A stretch of 64,000 nt of DNA. It comes from Bacteroides zhangwenhongii (GTDB lineage Bacteria; Bacteroidota; Bacteroidia; Bacteroidales; Bacteroidaceae). Under the pieces are notes generated by a model. It made no database searches and was not told the DNA's origin. It was given only the letters and a program-made list of their open reading frames with translations. Positions 1 through 8,582 of this stretch are shown one piece after another; within the stretch, counting starts at the first letter, position 1, and each line of letters opens with the position of its first letter. The DNA is taken from contig NZ_CP059856.1 in the NCBI RefSeq assembly GCF_009193325.2, positions 868,001-932,000 of the forward strand, written 5' to 3'. Position numbers and translations under genes: made by a program.

Positions 1-271
1 GGTAGGCTTTCTTCCCCAGCCGGGTGAACTGTTCATACGCCATGCGCTTGTAATCTTCATCCGCCCCTACCTGCTCGGCATCCCGCTTGCGCATCCCGGC
101 AATGGAGTGTTGGGGGTAGTCGCAATCGACCACCGCCACATCGTAGCCTTTGAGGTAGTAGAGGTAACTCGCCGCCAGCACGGTAAAGGTGGTTTTGCCG
201 ACCCCGCCCTTTTGGGTGGAAAAGGCGACATAAAGGGGTGTTTTCTCGTTTTCCATATTGCTTTCGTTCAT
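1..271 (-). CDS. ParA-family ATPase, partial (N-terminus only)
   Basis: The minus strand reads from an ATG at 271 (alternative ATG at 256) and runs off the left edge, giving about 90 residues. The N-terminus carries the deviant Walker A motif FSTQKGGVGKTT followed by VAVVDCDYPQHS, which is diagnostic of ParA/MinD/Soj ATPases. In CTnDOT-like Bacteroides elements a ParA-type protein of this kind lies at the start of the transfer region, diverging from the mob genes, and the same divergent layout is seen here. The likely role is element maintenance or transfer (established for the family, not shown here). The rest of the transfer operon would lie outside the window to the left. The AT-rich repeats at 296-490 lie directly upstream of this start and may be its control region. 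Confidence 0.85.
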   Translation of the reverse strand, partial: MNESNMENEKTPLYVAFSTQKGGVGKTTFTVLAASYLYYLKGYDVAVVDCDYPQHSIAGMRKRDAEQVGADEDYKRMAYEQFTRLGKKAY

Positions 272-295
272 TATTGGTTGATAGATTTATTTATT

Positions 296-490
296 GCTTT
301 CAATCATTCATTCTTTCCATGTTACAATCTTGAAATATTGAAAGATTGTTTTATTTCAATCTTGCTTTCCTGCTTTCATTCTTTCTTGAAATATTGAAAT
401 CCTGCAATCATGTTTTCTTGAAATCATGCTTTCAATCATTCTTTCCTGATTGAAATATTTCTTTCAATCTTTCTTTCAATCTTGAAATCC
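296..490. repeat. AT-rich cluster of degenerate short repeats upstream of the ParA-type gene
   Basis: CTTTCAATC occurs at 297-305, 429-437, 461-469 and 473-481. TTGAAATATTGAAA occurs at 330-343 and 386-399, with a degenerate form near 450. Many pieces are partial inverted copies of each other (TTTCAAT against ATTGAAA). The block is far more AT-rich than the mob genes around it and starts about 25 bp upstream of the ParA start. The pattern resembles centromere-like or regulator-binding iterons, but no function can be assigned from the sequence. I see no gene in 272-836. Confidence 0.6.
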
Positions 491-530
491 GATGCAAAAA
501 AAGGGAGAAAAAACGTCCCCTGAAAACCTT

Positions 531-564
531 GTCCCGATTTGTCCTGTGCTGTCTCGATTTGTCC
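531..564 (+). repeat. Iteron-like pair, left copy of an inverted repeat flanking the mob module
   Basis: The reverse complement of this 34-bp stretch matches 8583-8616 at 30 of 34 positions. Each copy is itself a direct repeat of GGACAAATCGnGACA with an 18-bp period. The two copies are in opposite orientation and bracket mobA, mobB, the coupling-protein gene and the AlbA_2 gene. They may be binding sites for a shared regulator or relaxosome protein. Confidence 0.65.
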
Positions 565-597
565 ACCAACCGCCTATTTTACAGCATTATAAATCAC

Positions 598-794
598 CGT
601 TACTTTGCAGCGGAGTAACGAACCGCAGGGGGCGGAGGTGTAAAACCGGGCTGGTGAGCGGCAGGGCTTACCGTTCCACGCTAACCCCAATCCGTCCGTG
701 ACGGATTTCGATTTTCGTCAGAAAATAGCAAGGTGTGTTTTGTATGCTACAAAACCGTTTTCCGTGCCTGAAAACGCCTTGCCCCTTGCGGGGG
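598..794 (+). other. oriT: Probable origin of transfer (oriT), hairpin-rich non-coding region
   Basis: Directly upstream of mobA there is a dense series of perfect inverted repeats. They are CGTTAC 598-603 with 615-620, ATCCGTC 690-696 with 700-706, ATTTTC 711-716 with 721-726, GTTTTGTA 737-744 with 748-755, CGTTTT 756-761 with 771-776, and CCCC/GGGG around 782-793. GCAAGG 728-733 also pairs with CCTTGC 777-782, enclosing the two preceding hairpins. MOBP-type relaxases nick next to inverted repeats adjacent to their mob genes, and the divergent ParA and mobA genes leave this as the only suitable non-coding region. The nick position cannot be read from sequence alone. Confidence 0.6.
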
Positions 795-836
795 TAAAAA
801 TCACTCCGAAGTCGTAATTTTTTAATTCAAAGAAGT

Positions 837-1259
837 ATGGAAACAAGAAAACCCAACAGGGGCGGTCGCCCCGTCCTCGCAGACCCGGCGAAGCACCGCC
901 ATGTCCTTTACCTGAACGACCGGGAGAACGCCCGCTTCCTCTCGCAATGGGAGCAGTCGGGCGTTACGAGCAAGTCCCGTTTCATCGCCGCCCGATTGTT
1001 CGGCGAGCCGTTCCGGGTGGTGAAAGTAGAGAAGTCAGCGGTAGAATACTGCACCCGGCTGACTGAATTTTATGCACAATTCAGAGCCGTAGCGGTCAAT
1101 TACAACCAAGTTGTAAAGGCGTTGCACAGTAACTTTTCGGAGAAAAAGGCACTGGCTTTTCTCTATAAACTGGAGAAAGCGACCACCGAACTGGCGGCAC
1201 TGAACCGCCAAGTCATTGCATTAACCAATGAATGTAAGGAGCTATGGTTGCCAAAATAA
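837..1259 (+). CDS. mobA: Mobilization (relaxosome accessory) protein MobA
   Basis: This 140-residue basic protein opens with RKPNRGGRPVLADPAKHRHV, then an N-terminal region resembling a ribbon-helix-helix DNA-binding fold. A helical C-terminal part (about 75-135) resembles plasmid MobC/Bacteroides MobA relaxosome proteins. Such proteins bind oriT and help the relaxase open the strand for nicking. The start at 837 follows the hairpin-rich oriT candidate. The 3' end overlaps the mobB start by 16 nt, which implies translational coupling in one operon. The product name rests on family resemblance and position. Confidence 0.85.
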   Translation: METRKPNRGGRPVLADPAKHRHVLYLNDRENARFLSQWEQSGVTSKSRFIAARLFGEPFRVVKVEKSAVEYCTRLTEFYAQFRAVAVNYNQVVKALHSNFSEKKALAFLYKLEKATTELAALNRQVIALTNECKELWLPK

Positions 1260-2491
1260 GCACGGGCGGCAATATGTTCGGCGCACTGGCTTACAACCAA
1301 AACAAAGTGGACAGCGAGGAAGCAAAGGTGCTTTTCTCCAACCGGATGCTGTTAAGCGAGGACGGGCATTTCAGCATCGGCGAGTGTATGCGCAGCTTTG
1401 AGATGCAGATGCCCGTCCAGCTATCCACCAAGAAGCCGATACTGCATATTTCCATAAACCCGCACCCGGAAGACGTGCTGACCGACCAGCAGCTTTCCGA
1501 CATCGCACGGGAGTATATGCGGAAATTGGGCTATGGCGACCAGCCTTATTTGGTGTACAAGCACACAGACATCGACCGCCACCATATCCACATCGTCGGG
1601 TTGCGGGTGGACGAGAACGGCAGACCGCTGAATGACAGGTTCGAGCATCGGCGCAGCAAGCAAATCACCCGTGAACTGGAGCGGAAATATAACCTGCACC
1701 CGGCAGAGAAGAAAGCGAGGACGGAACGCCCGGAACTTAAAAAGGTGGACTACACCGCCGGGGACGTGAAGCACCAAATCGGCAATACCGTGAAAGCGGC
1801 TTGCTACGGCTACCGTTTCCAGTCGTTCGGGGAGTACAAGGCTTTGCTTGCCACCTATAATATATGTGCCGAGGAAGTCAAAGGCGAGGTAAACGGCAAA
1901 CCCTATCAGGGCATTGTCTATTCCGCTACCAATGACAAGAGCGAAAAGGCGGGCAACCCGGTAAAGGCTTCCCGTATAGGCAAGTCGGTGGGCTATGAAG
2001 CGGTACAGCGCAGAATGGAGAAATCGGGCGAAGCAATCAAGAACGGGAAACTGAAAGAGCGTACCCGGAAGATTGTAGCCGATGCCGTGAGGAATACCCG
2101 CAGCCGCAAGGAACTGGAACAGCAGTTAAAGAAGCGGGGCATTGACGTGGTATTTCGTCAGAACGACAGCGGGCGCATCTATGGCGTTACGTTCATCGAC
2201 CACGACAGCCGGGTGGTGCTGAACGGTTCTCGCTTGGGCAAGGAGTATTCGGCGAACGTGTTCAACGACCTGTATTCCGATGAAAGAAAAACGGATATAC
2301 GGCAGGAACAATCCGCACATCAGGAACAGCCGGGCTTCACGCCGAAAGCCGACATTGTTTCGGGCGTGGCTTCCGTGCTGGGTGCTTTCGGCGGTTTGCT
2401 GGGCGGCGGTGTATCAGGCGGTGACGAGCCGCAGGACACCGCCCGCCAAAAGAGAAAGAAGAAAAAGAAGCGCACAAGGCGCATTGACTAA
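1244..2491 (+). CDS. mobB: Relaxase MobB (MOBP-type mobilization nuclease)
   Basis: This 415-residue protein belongs to the relaxase/mobilization nuclease family (PF03432), which nicks oriT and becomes covalently linked to the transferred strand. Motif I, LAYNQNK, places the likely catalytic tyrosine at Tyr17. The metal-binding histidine motif is HTDIDRHHIHIVGLRVD at about 107-123, with His107, His114 and His116 as likely ligands. A helical middle region follows. The C-terminus is glycine-rich (about 380-395) and ends in a lysine/arginine tail, which probably contacts DNA or the coupling protein. It overlaps mobA by 16 nt and lies 17 nt before the coupling-protein gene, so the three form one operon. 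Confidence 0.93.
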   Translation: MVAKISTGGNMFGALAYNQNKVDSEEAKVLFSNRMLLSEDGHFSIGECMRSFEMQMPVQLSTKKPILHISINPHPEDVLTDQQLSDIAREYMRKLGYGDQPYLVYKHTDIDRHHIHIVGLRVDENGRPLNDRFEHRRSKQITRELERKYNLHPAEKKARTERPELKKVDYTAGDVKHQIGNTVKAACYGYRFQSFGEYKALLATYNICAEEVKGEVNGKPYQGIVYSATNDKSEKAGNPVKASRIGKSVGYEAVQRRMEKSGEAIKNGKLKERTRKIVADAVRNTRSRKELEQQLKKRGIDVVFRQNDSGRIYGVTFIDHDSRVVLNGSRLGKEYSANVFNDLYSDERKTDIRQEQSAHQEQPGFTPKADIVSGVASVLGAFGGLLGGGVSGGDEPQDTARQKRKKKKKRTRRID

Positions 2492-2508
2492 CTTAAAAAC
2501 ATACAATT

Positions 2509-3426
2509 ATGCAGCAAGAGGATGATTTGAGAGGGCTTGCAAGGGTCATGGACTTTATGCGGGCTGTCAGTATTTTATTCGTGGGAATAAACGTGTACTG
2601 GTTCTGTTACTCCACCCTGAAAGAGTGGGGAATGACCTTTGAAGTGATAGACAAGATACTGTGGAACTTCCAGCGCACTACCGGGCTGTTCTCGTCTATC
2701 TTATGGACAAAACTATTTTCGGTGGTGTTCCTCGCCCTGTCGTGTATCGGCACTAAGGGCGTGAAAGAGGAAAAGATAACATGGACGAAGATACATTGCA
2801 GCCTTGCGGCGGGTGTGGTGCTGTTTTTCCTGAACTGGTGGCTGCTGAAACTTCCCCTGCCACACACGGCAGGTACGGTATTTTATATCGCCACGCTGTC
2901 GGCAGGTTACATCTGTATGCTTATGGCAGGTACGTGGATGTCCCGATTATTGAAAAACAATTTAATGGATGATGTCTTTAATACCGAGAACGAAAGTTTC
3001 ATGCAGGAAACAAGGCTTATCGAAAACGAGTATTCCGTAAATTTGCCTACCCGGTTCTACTATAAAAAGAAATGGAACAACGGCTATATTAACGTTGTAA
3101 ATGTTTTTCGTGCGAGCATCGTGTTAGGAACTCCGGGCAGCGGGAAATCCTATGCGGTGGTAAATAATTACATAAAACAGCAAATCGAGAAAGGTTTCGC
3201 ACTCTATTGTTATGATTACAAGTTTCCCGACCTTTCGGAAATTGCTTACAATCACCTACTTAATCACTTGGACGGTTACAAGGTAAAACCGAGGTTTTAC
3301 ATTATCAATTTTGACGACCCACGCAAGAGCCACCGATGCAACCCGATAAATGCCAGCTTCATGTCAGACATTGCGGATGCCTACGAAGCCAGCTACACGA
3401 TTATGCTCAACTTGAACCGCTCTTGG
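2509..3426 (+). CDS. mobC: TraG/MobC conjugative coupling protein, exon 1 (interrupted by a group II intron)
   Basis: The first 306 codons of a TraG/VirD4-type coupling ATPase, which links the relaxosome to the transfer channel in the inner membrane. Four hydrophobic segments lie at about 18-34, 63-82, 96-113 and 122-142. The Walker A motif GTPGSGKS is at 207-214. The frame is broken after TGG (Trp306) by the intron boundary GTGTG at 3427; without splicing, a TGA follows at 3430. The reading frame resumes exactly at 5842. Joined, the two parts encode 669 residues, the usual length of Bacteroides MobC/TraG proteins. It starts 17 nt after mobB. Confidence 0.93.
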
Positions 3427-4068
3427 GTGTGACCTGTAAAGTCACGTAATTGATTGTTAGACAGTGATATTAATTGCATGATTTAACCCGCTGTTCCGTC
3501 AGCGGTAGCCTACTATAAGGTGCATCTCCAGTGATGGGTTGTGCCAAGCTTATAGGACAAAGTACACTTTCCGAAAGGACAAGACTGAACCGTGAGGGAA
3601 TGTCAAGGACGGTTAGTATCATACCGTTGAGTGGCGAGGCTGGATAGCATGGTTAACGTAAGTGAACTGACTTTAGCCGTCGTAAGGTTTGAAGGAGCGC
3701 AAGATACTTTAGCTCTCACCAAAAGGTAAGCAGTCGGATAACCCTTGCCCATGTTGGGGTTACACGGACACAGCACTGCCGGCGGACTTGGCAGAACCTA
3801 AACTATCCGTTTGTCAATTACGTGGAACAGGGCAAGCCTGTATCTCTCTCGTAAGAATGCGAGTAAGCGAACCGCAAGGCAAGCCGAATGGGGTGCAGGT
3901 ATGAGATAACGGAAAAAGCGAATGCCACCCTGTAATGGGGTGGATACGGATTGAATCAACATCACGGGTTGTTATTGGTGACATCATCCGACACGAAAGT
4001 GGGCAGACTTCCGTATATGGTAACTCTTTACAAGATAACTTTTAGAACTTTCAAAAGGAGGAAAGCAA

Positions 4069-5406
4069 ATGAACGAAACTAAAACATCGTGTGCGCCTGC
4101 TGACAGCAGGAATCTAACTTGGGACGGCATGGACTGGTCCAAGTGTGAAGCCTATGTCCGAAAGCTACAAGCGCGTATTGTAAAGGCTCAAAAGGAAGGC
4201 AGACATAACAAGGTGAAAGCCTTGCAGTGGATGCTGACCCACTCTTTTTACGCCAAGGCATTGGCGGTAAAGAGGGTTACTTCCAACAAAGGGAAGAAAA
4301 CGTCTGGAGTAGATAAACAGCTTTGGGATTCTCCCAAGCGCAAGTACAAAGCAATCGGTGAACTGAAACGTCGTGGTTACAATCCGCAGCCGCTTCGTAG
4401 GGTTCACATCAAGAAAAAGAACGGTAAACTCCGACCGTTGGGAATACCGACAATGAAAGACAGGGCGATGCAGGCATTATATCTCATGGCATTGGAACCG
4501 ATAGCCGAAACGACAGGCGACCGCTTTTCTTATGGTTTCCGCAAGAAACGCAGGACAATGGACGCTATCCGTCAGATTGATACGGTTCTAAACCGCCAGC
4601 ATTCCCCCGAATGGATTTTGGAGGGAGACATTAAAGGCTGCTTCGACCATATCAGCCACGACTGGCTTCTTAATCATATCCCTATGGATAAGACGATACT
4701 CAGAAAATGGCTGAAATGTGGAGCTGTATTCAATGGCAAACTATTTCCGACAGAAGAGGGTACACCACAAGGAGGTATCATATCACCGACACTTGCAAAT
4801 ATAGCACTTGACGGACTTCAACCACTCTTGGCTGAAAGATTCAAAAGATTATGGCGCAACAATAAGACATTCCACTACAAGGTAAACCTTATTCGTTATG
4901 CGGATGACTTTATAATCACAGGTCGAGATAAGGAGCTATTGGAAAACGAAGTCAAACCTATCGTGATAGAATTTCTCAAAGAAAGAGGGCTGACCTTATC
5001 CGAAGAGAAAACTACCATTACGAACATATACGACGGTTTTGATTTCTTAGGTTTCAATGTGAGGAAGTTTGGCAAAAGGCTATACACATCCCCGTCCAAA
5101 GATGCACAGAAACGCTTCAGGGCAAAAATCGGTGACATCGTTAAAGGACATAAAATGTGTAAGCAGGAATCGCTGATACGAATGCTTAATCCTGTAATCA
5201 CAGGTTGGGGCAACTATTACCGATATGGTGCATCAACCGATGCTTTTCATGGTTGTGACAATCACATTTACAATCTCACGAAGAAATGGGCTTTACGTCG
5301 CCATCCAAAGAAACGCAAGTCTTGGGTTGCAGACAAATATTGGCATGAAATTCGGGGCGTAAATGGACGTTTGCATGGAAATATGAAACCAAGAGCAAGA
5401 AAGTGA
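4069..5406 (+). CDS. ltrA: Group II intron reverse transcriptase/maturase
   Basis: The 445-residue IEP promotes splicing and retrohoming. Visible RT motifs include GDIKGCFD (about 186-193), GTPQGGIISP (231-240) and the catalytic RYADD (Tyr277-Asp280). The maturase (domain X) region follows, including NPVITGWGNYYRYG at about 374-387. A strong Shine-Dalgarno sequence (aaaggaggaaag) sits just upstream of the ATG. Such a site is unusual beside typical Bacteroides genes and fits a transferred element. The C-terminal endonuclease domain is not in this frame: the ORF stops at 5406 and the HNH-like region continues in the next frame from 5403. Confidence 0.93.
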   Translation: MNETKTSCAPADSRNLTWDGMDWSKCEAYVRKLQARIVKAQKEGRHNKVKALQWMLTHSFYAKALAVKRVTSNKGKKTSGVDKQLWDSPKRKYKAIGELKRRGYNPQPLRRVHIKKKNGKLRPLGIPTMKDRAMQALYLMALEPIAETTGDRFSYGFRKKRRTMDAIRQIDTVLNRQHSPEWILEGDIKGCFDHISHDWLLNHIPMDKTILRKWLKCGAVFNGKLFPTEEGTPQGGIISPTLANIALDGLQPLLAERFKRLWRNNKTFHYKVNLIRYADDFIITGRDKELLENEVKPIVIEFLKERGLTLSEEKTTITNIYDGFDFLGFNVRKFGKRLYTSPSKDAQKRFRAKIGDIVKGHKMCKQESLIRMLNPVITGWGNYYRYGASTDAFHGCDNHIYNLTKKWALRRHPKKRKSWVADKYWHEIRGVNGRLHGNMKPRARK

Positions 5407-5720
5407 ACTACCTGACCCTTAAAAGGTTGTCGGATATACATTATACCCCGTACAAGCAAATCAAAGGTGAGGCAAACCCTTTCGACCCGGAATACGATGA
5501 TTATTTCTTTCAGCGAAAGGAGCAACAAATGCTGGAATCTCTCAAGGGACGTAAGTCTCTCTTATATTTATGGAACAAGCAGAACCGGATTTGTCCGTTA
5601 TGTGGCAAGGAAATAGATTGTACAAAAGCATGGAACGTCAACGAAATATCTGTTGGTGGTTCGATTGTACGGCAACTTGTCCACAACAACTGCTACAAGC
5701 GAAATAAACGAAAATGTTGA
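5403..5720 (+). CDS. HNH-endonuclease-like part of the intron protein, separate overlapping frame
   Basis: Read from GTG at 5403, this 105-residue frame overlaps the RT stop codon as GTGA. It contains the region that normally follows the maturase domain in endonuclease-bearing IEPs, with the signature LLYLWNKQNRICPLCGKEI (one CxxC pair) and a later LVHNNCYKR. The central His expected in an HNH core is not evident, as the sequence reads WNVNEISVGGS. Either the IEP is broken by a frameshift, or the two parts are translated separately by stop-start coupling. An active DNA endonuclease seems doubtful, which would favour endonuclease-independent mobility. It could also be a decayed remnant. Confidence 0.6.
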   Translation: MNYLTLKRLSDIHYTPYKQIKGEANPFDPEYDDYFFQRKEQQMLESLKGRKSLLYLWNKQNRICPLCGKEIDCTKAWNVNEISVGGSIVRQLVHNNCYKRNKRKC

Positions 5721-5766
5721 AAGTATGAGCCGATTTCTAACAACAAATAGAAATATTGAGTTGCTT

Positions 5767-5800
5767 GAGCCGTATGAGGGGAAACTCTCATGTACGGTTC
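5767..5800 (+). ncRNA. Group II intron domain V (catalytic hairpin)
   Basis: The segment begins GAGCCGTATGAGGGGAAAC and ends TCTCATGTACGGTTC. It folds into the 34-nt two-part helix with GAAA tetraloop that is typical of domain V, the intron's catalytic core. It lies 41 nt from the proposed 3' splice site, leaving room for domain VI. Confidence 0.93.
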
Positions 5801-5841
5801 TTAGGGGAGAAGGGGGCAGCAATGCCCTTGACTTACCCGAT

Positions 5842-6933
5842 ATAAGCAAGCAGGGTGACTTTTTCGTGGAAAGTCCGATTATTCTTTTGGCGGCTATAAT
5901 TTGGTACTTGCGCATTTATCAGGGCGGTAGATATTGTACGTTCCCTCATGCCATAGAACTGTTGAACAAGAAATACGCCGATGTGTTCACGATTTTGCGC
6001 AGCTATCCCGAACTGGAAAACTACCTTTCCCCATTCGTGGATGCTTGGGAATCAGATGCCCAAGAGCAGTTGCAGGGTCAGATAGCGAGTGCGAAAATCC
6101 CGCTTTCAAGGATGATAAGCCCGGCACTCTATTGGGTAATGACTGGCGATGATTTTTCACTGGACATCAACAACCCGGCAGAGCCTAAAATCTTGGTTGT
6201 CGGCAACAACCCCGACCGTCAGAACATCTATTCGGCGGCACTGGGATTATACAACAGCAGAATAGTGAAGCTGATAAACAAGAAAGGTCAGCTTAAAAGT
6301 TCGGTGATAATAGATGAACTACCGACCATATATTTTCGTGGGCTTGACAATCTGATTGCAACCGCCCGAAGTAACAAGGTTGCGGTTCTGCTGGGCTTTC
6401 AGGATTACAGCCAGCTTACCCGTGACTACGGGGACAAGGAAAGCAAAGTAATCCAAAATACTGTGGGTAACGTGTTTAGCGGTCAGGTAGTCGGTGAAAC
6501 GGCGAAAATACTGTCGGAGCGTTTCGGAAAGGTGTTGCAGAAACGGCAGAGCATGACAATCAACCAGCGGGAGAAGTCCACCTCGATAAGCACCCAAATG
6601 GACAGCCTGATACCCGCCAGTAAAATATCCAACCTCACGCAAGGCATGTTCGTGGGGGCGGTAGCGGACAACTTCGATGAACGGATAGAGCAGAAGATTT
6701 TCCACTGTGAAATCGTGGTGGACAATGAAAAGGTGAAGTGGGAAACCGCCCGCTACGTGAAGTTGCCGCAGATAATTGACTTCACCGACAAGGACGGAAA
6801 CGACCGGATGCAGGAAGAGATACAAGCCAACTACGACCGCATCCGGCAGGAAGTCCGGCAGATAGTTGAGGACGAGATAACCCGGATTAAGAACGACCCG
6901 GAGCTATGCCACCTGATAAAAGAGGAAGAATAA
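5842..6933 (+). CDS. mobC: TraG/MobC conjugative coupling protein, exon 2
   Basis: The C-terminal 363 residues of the coupling protein, in frame with exon 1 after intron removal. It begins ISKQGDFFVESPIILL and includes conserved TraG/VirD4 stretches: NNPDRQNIYSAALGLYNSR, the Walker B-like SSVIIDELPTIYFRG, and LGFQDYSQLTRDYG. The tail is rich in charged residues. An ATG-initiated frame extends upstream to 5653, but that part is intron sequence (domains IV to VI), so 5653 is not a genuine start. The stop at 6933 is followed by 119 bp without a gene before the next CDS. Confidence 0.92.
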   Translation: MSKQGDFFVESPIILLAAIIWYLRIYQGGRYCTFPHAIELLNKKYADVFTILRSYPELENYLSPFVDAWESDAQEQLQGQIASAKIPLSRMISPALYWVMTGDDFSLDINNPAEPKILVVGNNPDRQNIYSAALGLYNSRIVKLINKKGQLKSSVIIDELPTIYFRGLDNLIATARSNKVAVLLGFQDYSQLTRDYGDKESKVIQNTVGNVFSGQVVGETAKILSERFGKVLQKRQSMTINQREKSTSISTQMDSLIPASKISNLTQGMFVGAVADNFDERIEQKIFHCEIVVDNEKVKWETARYVKLPQIIDFTDKDGNDRMQEEIQANYDRIRQEVRQIVEDEITRIKNDPELCHLIKEEE

Positions 6934-7052
6934 CCGATATTCTTTCCTGATACATAGGATTTTTACTAATTTTCCTCTAAAGAAAAAAACAGATTCTTTA
7001 TCTTGCCGGTGTAAAAATCCGGAGACTTTTATGTATTTTTGCAGACAACGAA

Positions 7053-8405
7053 ATGATTATGAATGAAAACCAAAATATAGAATGGAAAGAAAGCTGGCGT
7101 GACGAGTATCTGAAATGGATATGCGGCTTTGCCAATGCCACAGGCGGCAAAATATATATAGGTATGAATGACAACGGTAAGGTAGTCGGCGTTGCCGATG
7201 CCGACAAACTGCTGGAAGACATACCGAACAAAGTGCGTGACGTGCTGGGTATCATCGTGGACGTGAACCTGCTGGAAGAAAACGGACTGAAATATGTCGA
7301 GATTGACGTGCCGCCTTACTCAAATCCTATCAATTACAAGGGGCAGTACCATTACCGTAGTGGCAGCACGAAGCAGGAGTTGAAAGGTGCGGCGTTGAAT
7401 CGCTTTATCCTGCAACGTACTGGCAGGCATTGGGATGAATTTCCCGTAGAGTGGGCAGGTATAGAGGAACTTTCCACCAGTGCATTAGACCGTTTCCGCA
7501 AGGAAGCGGCGAGAAGCGGACGTGTGGATGAAGATGTGTTGAAAGATACAGCCGAAAACCTGTTGCACGATTTGCGGCTGATAGATGCCCAAACCAAATG
7601 CCCGACCCGTGCCGCCTTGCTGTTGTTCCACTCCGACCCGGAACGCTTTGTGACCGGGGCATACATCAAGATAGGTTTCTTCCGGGACGATAAAGGTAAC
7701 TTGGAGTTTCAGGACGAGGTTCACGGCTCTTTAATGGAACAGGTGGATAAGGCAATGGACTTGATAAAGACCAAATACTTGATTTACCGCATTTCATACG
7801 AGGGTATTTCCCGGCGTGAAACACCGCAGTTCCCGGTGGAAGCTGTCAGGGAGTCACTGATGAATTGTGTGGCACATAAAGACTATGCCAGTGCCGTACC
7901 CATTCAGATTAGCGTGTTCCCCGACCACATCACTTTTTGGAACGCCGGACAGTTGCCGGAGAACTGGACAACCGAGAAACTTTTTGAAAGTCACCCGTCC
8001 ACTCCCTATAATCCGCTAATCGCCAACGCCTTTTTCAGAAGCGGGGACATTGAAAGCTGGGGACGTGGTTACAAGCGTATTTTGGAAGCGGTCAGCGCAT
8101 ACAAGCTGTTGCCGCCCAAACTTGAAATGTTAAGCGGTCTGATGATTACCTATTATACCGATATACGTTCGCAGCTATTGGCGCAGCGGGCAGATGAAAG
8201 GTTTATACCTATTATCGAATATGCAGCCCAAAATGGAAGTGTTACCAATTCGGACGTTCAAAGAATATTGAATACCAATAGAACCACCGCTTACCGTTTG
8301 TTGCAACAAATGGAAACGTGGTTGGAAATGCAGGGCGTTACTGGCAAAAACACATATTATACAATCAAAGGTTTACCAAACGCTTCACAAACGCTCCAAA
8401 AATAA
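7053..8405 (+). CDS. AlbA_2 (Schlafen-type) domain protein with ATPase-like and winged-helix regions
   Basis: This 450-residue protein begins with an AlbA_2 domain (about 5-125; motifs NIEWKESW, FANATGGKIYIGMND and VDVPPYSNPINYKGQYHYRSG). A RecG-like/HATPase_c_4 segment follows (about 265-350, with AVRESLMNCVAHKDY and ESWGRGYKRILE), then a C-terminal winged-helix-like region (about 385-440). Such proteins are annotated as putative DNA-binding transcriptional regulators, and their biochemical role is unsettled. A second in-frame ATG at 7059 could be the true start. A weak -7-like box (TATTTTTG, 7034-7041) lies just upstream, and a clear terminator follows at 8500, so it may form its own transcription unit. 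Confidence 0.82.
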   Translation: MIMNENQNIEWKESWRDEYLKWICGFANATGGKIYIGMNDNGKVVGVADADKLLEDIPNKVRDVLGIIVDVNLLEENGLKYVEIDVPPYSNPINYKGQYHYRSGSTKQELKGAALNRFILQRTGRHWDEFPVEWAGIEELSTSALDRFRKEAARSGRVDEDVLKDTAENLLHDLRLIDAQTKCPTRAALLLFHSDPERFVTGAYIKIGFFRDDKGNLEFQDEVHGSLMEQVDKAMDLIKTKYLIYRISYEGISRRETPQFPVEAVRESLMNCVAHKDYASAVPIQISVFPDHITFWNAGQLPENWTTEKLFESHPSTPYNPLIANAFFRSGDIESWGRGYKRILEAVSAYKLLPPKLEMLSGLMITYYTDIRSQLLAQRADERFIPIIEYAAQNGSVTNSDVQRILNTNRTTAYRLLQQMETWLEMQGVTGKNTYYTIKGLPNASQTLQK

Positions 8406-8499
8406 GCTGTTTTTTAGCTTTGATTTTTATATATAGCTTATTATAAGGCGTTTGCTAAAATCACAAACGCTTCATAAACGTTTCACAAATGGCTCATCT

Positions 8500-8532
8500 A
8501 AAGAGAGTGATTAACTTCGCTCTCTTTTTTTT
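8500..8532 (+). terminator. Rho-independent terminator after the AlbA_2 gene
   Basis: AAAGAGAG (8500-8507) pairs with CTCTCTTT (8520-8527) and is followed by a run of T. Between it and the AlbA_2 stop are short repeats of AAACGCTTCA (8378-8395 inside the gene end and 8465-8489). Confidence 0.75.
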
Positions 8533-8582
8533 ATGCCCGTTTCCAATTCTGCAACCATTAATTGCAGTAATTTATCCTACCC

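Larger units (their letters stand above)
3427..5841 (+). mobile_element. Group II intron inserted in the coupling-protein gene
   Basis: The 5' end GTGTG matches the group II consensus GUGYG, and the 3' end AT fits AY. The ribozyme 5' domains occupy about 3427-4040, with the intron-encoded protein (IEP) in domain IV. A clear domain V lies at 5767-5800 and domain VI at about 5801-5841. Removing 3427-5841 joins codon 306 to codon 307 in frame and restores the coupling-protein sequence (NLNRSW followed by ISKQGDFFVES). The intron lies in the sense orientation, so the host gene can be expressed after splicing. Length is 2,415 nt. Confidence 0.92.

Noticed and set aside
296..490. Possible CRISPR array
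   Set aside because: The repeats are short, degenerate and irregularly spaced with no unique spacers of constant length, and no cas genes are present.
492..701. 69-residue frame in the oriT region
   Set aside because: It overlaps the iteron pair and hairpins, with no family resemblance or plausible start context.
5653..5841. N-terminal part of an apparent ORF leading into coupling-protein exon 2
   Set aside because: This part is intron sequence including domains V and VI. The protein similarity begins exactly at 5842.
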